Positions 55,561-64,000 of a stretch of DNA of 64,000 bases are shown piece after piece (position 1 is the stretch's first letter; each line of letters begins with the position of its first letter). The notes beneath the pieces were generated by a model that did not search any database, was not told the DNA's origin, and was given only the letters and a program-made list of their open reading frames with translations. The stretch lies in the NCBI RefSeq assembly GCF_035222375.1, contig NC_085891.1, positions 3,782,001 through 3,846,000 of the forward strand, in the 5' to 3' direction. Origin of the DNA: Podospora pseudocomata (Eukaryota; Ascomycota; Sordariomycetes; Sordariales; Podosporaceae). A program made the translations under genes and the position numbers.

Positions 55561-58115
55561 AATCCAATTTCACAGGGTTCTGTCCTTTCCGGCTGTTCAG
55601 TGTACCAAAACAAGTCGAGGAAAAGTGTGCTGAGGCGTGTTTGTCAGATCCAGCTGTCTTTTCCAGGCGGTATGTCCCAAGAATCGAAGGTTGTTCAAAA
55701 AAGGAACGAGCAGAACTTGCTGCTGTAAGAATCGAAGAGTCGTTTCGTTTCGGGTTGGAAGATCAAGCACTCAAGGAAGTGAGTGACCGGCTGCCGAGGA
55801 GCGATGTCAACGAGCACAAGGAACGAATCGAATGTTTGTGAAAGAGGTAAAAATAAAAAAAAAGGAGTTGTTTAAAAAGTCGAGTATAATGAACCAGATT
55901 ATACTGTCGTCGAAGAATGAAACCAATCTCTCTCCAAAAAAGAATGTAAGCAGCCAAGCTAGTTGGGCAAGATCAAAGAGTGACTATGTTTAGCTGCGAG
56001 AAGAGAAAGAAGAAAGAGTGGGACACACACGCAACAGCGTCGTGATGGTAAATGAAGATATCCACAGGTAAGACCTTGGTGGAGGAGAAATAAACAGAAG
56101 AGAAGAAAGCAACGAGGCGTGGCGGGGGGAAGGGATGGGTAATAATGCCCGCTATGGGTTGCATGACGTTCGGCTCGAGGCACATCCAGTCCCACTGGGC
56201 AGACAGGGGGGCAGACACACAACAGCTCTGAGGCCCGTTACAGACCAATGTGGAGTCCTGGGGGCGTGGCCCGGGATGGTGGACAAGCCAAGAAGTCCAA
56301 GACAGAGCAGGGGTGTGTGGGAGCCGCCTGACGATGGTCCCGTAGACCCAGGCCTTTGTGTGCTGTTATGAGTAGGTAGTATACGCACAGAGCAGGCAGG
56401 ATTGGCACCGAGACGTTGGGGGCGCTGGCACTGAGACCGTGATGAACGAACAGAGGAAATACGAGCTTTGGAGATATCGTTGAGAGGGTGTTGCAACGAC
56501 CTGATCCGCAAGCACTTGCATGCGGTAGCATTCGTGGTATCAAGAATCGGAGAAAAAACAAAGAGACTGTTCGCAAGCTGGTCCCTTTAGGAAAGCTCAT
56601 GTATCAACCAAGACATGGTATGGTTGGATCTGGCTAGGTGGATGGACGTGCGCATGTCCACCGCCGTCCGTTACCCTGGTCATGGAGCGTCCATGGACCG
56701 AGGTGCCTGGCTGAGCACGAGTCTGGATGACAGGCATCTAGACAGGCCCGGGGCAAGTCATGCGGGATGACAACCAGGAGGCAGACTGTGTTTGTCGAGG
56801 TTTCTCCTCCACCTGGAGAGGGTGAGCATGTATCTCGAAGCGCTGACTCGACTCGGTAAACGAGACGGCTGGCCAAAATAGATGGGAAGCAATGCTTCAA
56901 AACAGACGGGACAGCCGAGAGGCATGCCGCTCCAAACAGCACGATCAGAGGGCGGTTCGGTTCGGGCGTTGTTGTTGATCGAGGTGTTTGTGTCTTCTCT
57001 GCCCCCAATGGGCGAACTCGATGGCGCTTTCGAGGCCGTGCTTGCATATCGGAATGGAGGGCGATGTTTGCCGCCTTGGGGCCCGTTCGACGGTCGGCCG
57101 GAGCGCCGGGGAGGATATCGTGGGCATCGTGGGGTCGACGGACGAGGGAGGGGCAAAGAGAGAGAGAGAGGGACATGGGTGACGAGTGAGAGACCTCTGG
57201 GCGCAGGCAAAAAGAGAGGCTGCATTGATGTCGCTTCGAGGTTGTTGAGAGAAAAGCAGAGCATTCAAAGGTCTGTGTCTGACGTTTGACACGGGTCTGC
57301 CCCCCTTTGCTGGTCGTTCTTGTCCTGAGCCAGGTGTCACAAAGTAGCCCTGGTGTGCCTGTAGCCCACCTGCGATTGGCTACAACCCCTGGCAGCCCCT
57401 GTTCTGAGGCTCTTGCAGGGATGAGGGGGAGTAAAAGCCAAGCCCCCACCTGCCCCGCGATTGGCATCCTTTTCGCGTCCCCCGTCCAAGCAGAGACGGC
57501 CAAAACCAAGCAAAACCCATGGGGAAGCCCACCCAATCCGCTCGTTTGGTTTGACATTTTCGTGCTCGAAACATGACAATGTTTCTTCCTTTGCCCAATT
57601 GCCCATGGGAGTAGCCGCTTGCTAGTGCAGTAGTTTCCCTCGGCTGACCCAGACGAATGCGCTGACAGTGGCCTGGCTGAACGGTCGGCGGCTGGGAAAC
57701 CATTTACACTGGCCACATCTTGACCTAGCCCTATCACCTTGGGGCACATGCCGAGAAGCTGCCCTGTACGTAAACAGCACTTTGATACCACCCCTTCATA
57801 TTCATCACACACCTTACACTAGAGCAATTAATTGTAAAGACAAAAAACAACAGACATCTGAAGGCGACGTCTCTCTTAATGCGACCCACTTATCCTGGCA
57901 GGGGATATGCGCCAGGACGGCCCCTGCTTACAGTCTCCGATCGACTTCCGGGCCTGGGTGGGGCATCCTTAAAACTCGCTAAGCCGTTGGCGCAATCTCA
58001 GCCGTGTATCAGGCCTTTCCTCATTCGGCCGCCTCCCCCACAGACCCAGACCCCACCATGGACCACATCTCTCCATCTCGTCCCCAGAAACTGGACTGTG
58101 GATGGACGCCCCTTT

Positions 58116-58150
58116 CTTGCCTTGCCTTGCCTTGCCTTTGCCTTGCCTTG
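58116..58150. repeat. (CCTTG)n short repeat
   Basis: Six or so five-base units, one with an extra t, in non-coding sequence. Confidence 0.85.
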
Positions 58151-59669
58151 TCGAGCAGACCAGATCAGATCAGTCAGCGAACCGGCCGAACAAACATGAT
58201 TGGAAACATGACCCATCAAGATGCCCCGGCCGACAAGGCTGAAGCCTGATTATCCGATTCACAGAGCACCATCTGGTTATGCTGGATTGATGCCGTCTTG
58301 TGGTATATCTCTTTCCAGTGCCCCAGGAAACCCTGGACAGCATCACGCTCGAGACATAAACACTCTTTTGCCGCTCCTGGTGTTTGGTTTGAAGATTTGC
58401 TGCCGCGGGTCAAATCCCACAGCTGGGGGATCAACTACCTCGTACGGCCAAACGGCAGCGGGAATCACAAGAGAACAACGACCCCTCATTCCCGTCATGC
58501 TTTCAAATAGCGATCGGAAACACCGCGAAGGATAACAACCAGCTAACCCTCAACATTATAGCAGCCTACGAGTAAGCATTGCGACTCAAGTCTCATAGTC
58601 GATCCAAATCAGGAACCAGACAATGCTATTGACGGAAATCGTGCTCTTATTTCCGGGAGAATTGTTCTAGATGGCCATCATAGGATCATCACATACGTTG
58701 GTGCTTACCTTCGTCTGAACTGACCCGCGGTTCCTTCGTTCCTGGCGACAACTATGTACCCCAGCATGATCACTGTCACATGATTTTCTGACGATGATAC
58801 TCACCGACCCCTTGGGTTATGACCCCGCTACAAGGTAGGTAGGGGTGTTTTCTACCCAGAACGCACAAATTGCTGGCGCCTGGCGTTTCTTCCGCGAGCT
58901 GATGGGAAGCTTCCGGGTCACAAAAAACGAACAAAAACCCGGGGATCCAACCATCCCGTTCCCGATATCAGCAGAATGTTGACAGCAAACTGCCGTTCAT
59001 AACTGCCGAGTCTTTTCAACTCCCCTTGACTGGTGTTGTTGCGACGTCTGCCGCACCATGATCGACATGCGTACATACTTTGATATATGCCTACGTCTAT
59101 GTCAACATCTCAGCATCAGAGTTTCTTGTCCGAGCTCCAAAGTGGCTCTTAATTCACGAATCGAACATGCCCAGACTGGCTGATTAAAGATCCGGACGGT
59201 GATATGTACCTTCAATCTCGCTGGGGACAACATCGTCACATTCTTCTCCAGTTCGACTACACATCACAGCGCCGATGGCATGTAGCTGCTCCGGGCCGTG
59301 TTGTAGCCGCCATGATGGTTGCCAGATGGAATTCTCCGAGATCCCCTGGGCCTGTAGGCCATCATCTTGATCCTGCCCAGAAAGGAGATCGCTGCATTGT
59401 GATTAAACCTCCTGGTTTTCACCACGCACTCGCACACCCAATTCGCTCTGGCCTTTCCCGATTCTACCGCCTACATACGGACAACATACATCCCGGATCC
59501 CTGTGGATCATCGGGTGGCGCGGAGGTCGGATGTTGTCACCTTGACCCGTACCCAACTGGCTTTCGTCAGTATTCACGGGCCGTCGGAGTCTTGGAGTAA
59601 ATCGTAACCATGTTGCTATGTCAAATTGCCGGTATAGGGACACGAAGGCACCATACGTACCACAAAGCA

Positions 59670-59912
59670 ATGATGCGACACCCCTCCCCCCCCGTAGTCG
59701 AAAAGGCTACACACAGCAAGAAGTCCTCATCTTCTCCACGATCTTCAACAGTTGGCATCACCCAGGCACTGACGGAGAACGGTTCTGACAAGCTTCTAGA
59801 AGTTCTCAGACAAATGATAGACATCAATATATCAGATGAAGGCCGAGCCCTCGTTCTGCATAAAGGGTTCATGTCAGATCAGATTCGCAGTTTTGTTCAG
59901 ACCAGCCCATGA
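59670..59912 (+). CDS. Possible small orphan protein, weak
   Basis: An open frame of about 80 codons whose second half reads like a soluble helical protein (ITQALTENGSDKLLEVLRQM, then IDINISDEGRALVLHKGFMS). I recognise no family. It has no obvious splice partners, so it may be an isolated fragment, a small gene or chance. The ATG at 59610 is an alternative start. Confidence 0.25.
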   Translation: MMRHPSPPVVEKATHSKKSSSSPRSSTVGITQALTENGSDKLLEVLRQMIDINISDEGRALVLHKGFMSDQIRSFVQTSP

Positions 59913-62900
59913 TCATCATAACAGCACTTGTCAGTGTCCAGACCCTAGGTCGGCAACTCCCAGTGGACGGATGGGATGGACATCTCCATGTCCTGATGCC
60001 AATACCCGTTTGTTGTTGCGTGTGCGTCAAAACCCGGTCCCTGCCCGGGGTGCAATGTGCACGGACACTATCCCGTCCGGCTCAAAGAAGAATGGAAACC
60101 GCCTAGCTACTTCGACGAACTGTGTAGGCTTTACTTGTGTACTCAGTCGAGGATTGAACTTTCAAACCCCCCATTCAATACTATCATGGACCTGTTTGAA
60201 CTCTAGACATTTGTCGTTCCTCACATGACACACCAAAGAAGCCAACAAACCACACCCTCTCCCACTCGGACGAGGCTTTCCAGATCTGTGCCAAGACACA
60301 TGCATGTGGAGGAGGTGCGGGTCTCGCTAATCGTGTCAAAAACCGCCAGGAACGGGGCACCCCTGTCTATTCACCTGAGACTTCACTCCCAAGAAAACAC
60401 ACAGACCACACCTTTTTTTCCCTTCCTGATGGACCCGCCCCCCTCCCTTACCCTAACCATCTGCAGAGCCGCGCGCCCTGACCTCAAACTCACGATGATC
60501 TGAACTGGAACTTTTGTTGTTTCAGCCGATGTCTCCCCGCATACACCACTCTTTCGCACGTCGATGCGCCCGTTCTCATCGGAAGATGGGCTGGATCAAA
60601 TTTTGGGGCTGTTGAGATGGCAGGTCGACTTGAATATGGGATGAACAAGAGCTTTCGCATCGGACGATGTGACGAACCAGCTGGCGCACACCAACCCGGG
60701 AGAGATATCGCTTCTAGAATGTTATGCCCCTTAGCACAAAGCAAAACTGTGGATGCATAACTCTGCTCCTAAGCAGTCACCTCTTTCTTACGGCAGCGAG
60801 CTGGCCATATCTCCCGTCTTCTTACTTGCCTTGCTGCCAATGACGTGATCTCACTATATTGCGCAGCCTGGTCAATTAGCCCAACTCCGTCTCCGAAATA
60901 TCGGGAAAGGAAGACCAGCTCCGAATTCGTCACACCGGATCAAAATTTCTGGATATCTCGACGGTGATTTACCTGCCCATTAGGTGTATAAACACGCCCT
61001 CTCCTCATGATTTAGCCTTTTTGCCTATGAGTAACGAGCAAAGACGTCGGTAGACTCCAAGGGCACGGATTGTTTGACCGTATCGACCTGAAGTTTCTCA
61101 CTACGGCAGCAGCAAAACCTCGAGTTTGACCTGGTTTTTTACTTCCTCGTTTCCCATGCTGTTTGATGCATGCTGTCGGTAATTTCTCATGTTTACTCTC
61201 GCTTCGGAGATCTATTAGCGACACTGAGGGCAAGGTCAGCTGTGCGGTGCCCTATGTAATAACGACTGGCCTGATTTGCATACTAACCTAAGCATAGTCG
61301 AGTTATAGAGTAAGATGAGAACCAGAACCTGGTATTACTGTGGAAGTTGTCCAAGTAACCCCCGAGTAAACAGGTCCCGTCAGGACAGCGCTTCTTAGCC
61401 CGAAGTGCGCTGTATGTTGGGGCCTGGCGCCTACAAACGTGTGCGACTGTTCTGGTTATATCCTCCTGTCCTTGATGTAAAAATGGGTGTAGAGGCTGGC
61501 TAAAAATACGTGAAGGCACCAAGGCAAAGTGGTGAGTGAAAGAACCGGGAAGAACACGGAAGCAGAAGACCTGAGAAATGGACTTCAAAAACGCTGTCAA
61601 GTCAAGACCTGGAGAGAATCGCTCTCCTACCCGGCAGATATACCTATCTAGGTATTTGGACAGTCCTCCGGGCAGGTGCCTAAGCCACTGCCCTTATTCC
61701 TTTAATAAACAGAGAAAATCCTGAGCAATTGCTCCAAGTTATCTTCTCCCCGGACTTACCAGTTTCATCTTCAGGATGGAGACGGATGGTGTGAATTGAA
61801 CATTGCCCAGTCAATTTTGGGAGTTGTACTTGAAAGCCAGGTAACTTGCTACCCACCTGGATGCTCCTTATTAGACCAAAGGTATACGTTTAGGATCATG
61901 GAAAGTAGATCATAGGTATCAAGGAACTACTTAGACAGCAATCCTGCTGTATGAGCTTAGAATTCCATTCTAAAATCAGCAAGGCTTTCGATGGATGACA
62001 GCTTGAGTGAGTGTTCTGACAAGGAAAAAACACACGTTTCTTCCTTCAACTGCATTTTACCCACCATAGGTACAATCGACACCGTTGTGGAGAGTGGCGC
62101 TCACACCACCAACCAAAAAGGGGAACCGGTGCCGGTGCAATGACATCACACGAGATGGCTGGGCTGTTGCGGAGCCGGTTGCTACCTAGGTACGGGGCGT
62201 AACGTGGGATGGTTTTGATGCGGAAAAGAAATATCTCGCAGAGGGGGAACTGTCCAATTGTTTGGAGTTCGAACTAGGGAAAATGATACGATATGTTCCT
62301 ATTATGTGCAGACAACAGAAAACCAAAGGAGCCCCCAGTTCTTGCAGTTGATCGTTATGTACTTAGAGAAATGGGAAGGCGAGGATAAGGTACCTGGCCT
62401 TGATCTGATCTGGAGGGGAGATAAGATAAGCAATGTAGGCAGATCTAGATCGAAAAGAGTAACTTATGCAATGTACAGGTACATACTTTACTCATGGTTT
62501 ACCATAGGCAAGGAACTGGGTTTGAAACTAGCATTCGACCTTTGATTGCAATAGTCATCCCGCATTTGACATTCACTAATGTCTTGGAACAAACCTCATG
62601 CCTACATGTCGAGCACCGAAAGCTACTCCCGAGGCAGCTACGAGTCTAGATCCATCAGCCTCGCACAGCCAGCGTCGTTGGCCCAAGTCCGTGCTCGCAA
62701 AGCTCCCGCGAGTTAGCTCGCACGGTGGAGACCGCCAGAGCCATGTATACTTGGTACTCATCCAGGTGACTTCACGGCTTGAGAGATATTCACGCCGGAA
62801 AGAAGTCAATTCCAGAGAAGCTTTCATGGCGACCGACCAAAGGGCTGGAAGAACCATCTCAAGGTCGACTGTTTGCTCCCTCGGCATCGCCCAGTTCGAA

Positions 62901-63743
62901 GCACATCCGCCAGCTGCTCTCCCAAAGCAGAAAGAGGGAAACAATGCATGTATGTACTTCCCTTCCCCGCTCCCCGGCCCAACCCCCAACAACCTGGTCC
63001 TTCACCCCAGGACATGCGAGATACTTCCAGCCAAAGTACACAGCAGAACACACCACTTGTTGACCGTTTCCCATCAATCCTTGGGAGCGATAGCCGACCT
63101 CGACCCCCACTGCGTCACCTCAATTGTACATACGTAGCTACATACATGCACTGTTGAAGAAGATACATCTCGCCATCGCTATCACCATCGCTATTGTCAT
63201 CGCCATCAGCAGCCGTATCGTAGAAATCAAAACAAAACACGGAGAATAAAAGAAAAAGAAGAGAAGGCTCACTGCTGCTCGCGTCAGTATTACGCGCACA
63301 TGCAAAGCCCCTCTCCTCTTCCAGGGATTCCGTGATTGCTTGATTGACATCGGCTTGTATCGCTTGGCGCCATCCAATCCTCGCGCCAGGGAATTTGACA
63401 AGCAACACGCAGACCGACATGCCAAAAGCTACACTAGCGCCACCACTCACTCTCTGGGCTGGCTGCCCGTGGGCCGGCTCCGTCTCTGCCTCCGTCCATC
63501 CATCCATCATCGAGAGAGAGAGGGAGGGATCAAAATTCTTGACATCTCATTTCCATTGCACTTGCACCGCCTTTGCCCTCGGGTCAATCAAGCGCACGCC
63601 TCGAGAGTCACGACATCAGTCAGCGGACACTGCTTGGCCCGGGACCGAGGACATCTCTGATTGGCTGGCAGCTGGCTGTTGTGCCGCCATTCATTTGAAA
63701 GTGGCGGGCCGTCAAGCACCACCACCGGGCCGAGAAGCGAGAG

Positions 63744-63780
63744 GCAGCGAATGACAGCGAATGACAGCGAATGACAGCGA
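63744..63780. repeat. Ten-base tandem repeat
   Basis: About four copies of cagcgaatga. Ten-base period, non-coding. Confidence 0.85.
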
Positions 63781-64000
63781 TTGGCAACAGCCGGCCAAGC
63801 CGCAAAAGACTTTTTTTCTTTTTCCAGTGATGCACTGATGGCGGATGGCACAGAAGAAACCTGATCAGATCAGTCAGTCAGTGATTCCATCCCTCTCCAC
63901 TCTTCTCTGCTCTAAGCTCTCCACCGCAGCACACACGCACACACGCAGCAGCCCCAGCCCCCCCTCCTCCGAAGTTTCCACCCGGTCGAGGTACTTCTGG

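Larger units (their letters stand above)
55561..64000. other. Gene-poor region, 8.4 kb, upstream of the Myb-like gene
   Basis: No confident gene lies here. A 392-codon minus-strand frame (56634-57812) is GC-rich, overlapped by other open frames, and compositionally unlike protein; I reject it. Simple repeats include ccttg units at 58116-58150 and a ten-base cagcgaatga unit about four times at 63744-63780. Between about 61,600 and 62,560 the sequence is richer in A+T. I saw no terminal repeats, target duplications or tRNA folds. The last 120 bases are C-rich with CACACG units and could be the leader of a + strand gene beyond the edge. Confidence 0.5.

Noticed and set aside
56634-57812. 392-codon minus-strand open frame
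   Set aside because: GC-rich chance frame with other open frames over it in both directions. Composition (Arg, Ser, Pro, Cys scattered) is not protein-like and no domain is visible.

Overview
This window is nuclear DNA of a filamentous ascomycete, most likely a Sordariomycete (probably Sordariales). The reasons are short introns (mostly 49-100 bases) with GTRNGT-type donors and CTAAC branch points, genes of fungal-only families (Pth11-like rhodopsin-fold protein, Clr5-domain protein, DUF2855, KRE2/MNT1 mannosyltransferase, fungal tyrosinase), and fungal versions of Prp19, kynureninase and indoleamine 2,3-dioxygenase. Exon boundaries below were read by hand from splice signals and reading frame. 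For every multi-exon gene called, the summed exon length is a whole number of codons.

Layout. 1-12 kb: the N-terminal part of a membrane protein running off the left edge, a DUF2855 protein, an allantoate-permease-type MFS transporter divergent from a Pth11-like receptor, and an FAD monooxygenase. 12-17 kb: a sparse stretch, then a five-exon Clr5/zinc-finger gene divergent from a small membrane protein. 17-23 kb: kynureninase and indoleamine 2,3-dioxygenase, two enzymes of tryptophan-to-NAD synthesis, transcribed divergently from a shared 974-base region, then an NmrA-like NAD(P)-binding protein. 24-38 kb: a dense block with a PIP-box protein (candidate PCNA partner), a caspase-like protein, a large disordered protein, a RING protein with three SUMO-interaction-like motifs, and the spliceosomal ubiquitin ligase Prp19. 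38-51 kb: a PhzF-like isomerase, a J-domain-like membrane protein, a tyrosinase, an intron-containing tRNA-Tyr, a Golgi alpha-1,2-mannosyltransferase, and a dihydroxy-acid dehydratase with a GC-AG intron and an 8-base exon. 51-64 kb: gene-poor. It holds one Myb-like regulator, with about 8.4 kb upstream of it in which I can support no confident gene.

I see no transposon, virus-derived element, CRISPR array or obvious secondary-metabolite cluster. The window is mainly ordinary, well-conserved fungal genes. The parts that best repay follow-up are the PIP-box protein, the SIM/RING protein, the caspase-like protein, the unusual splicing of the dehydratase gene, and the long empty region upstream of the Myb-like gene.
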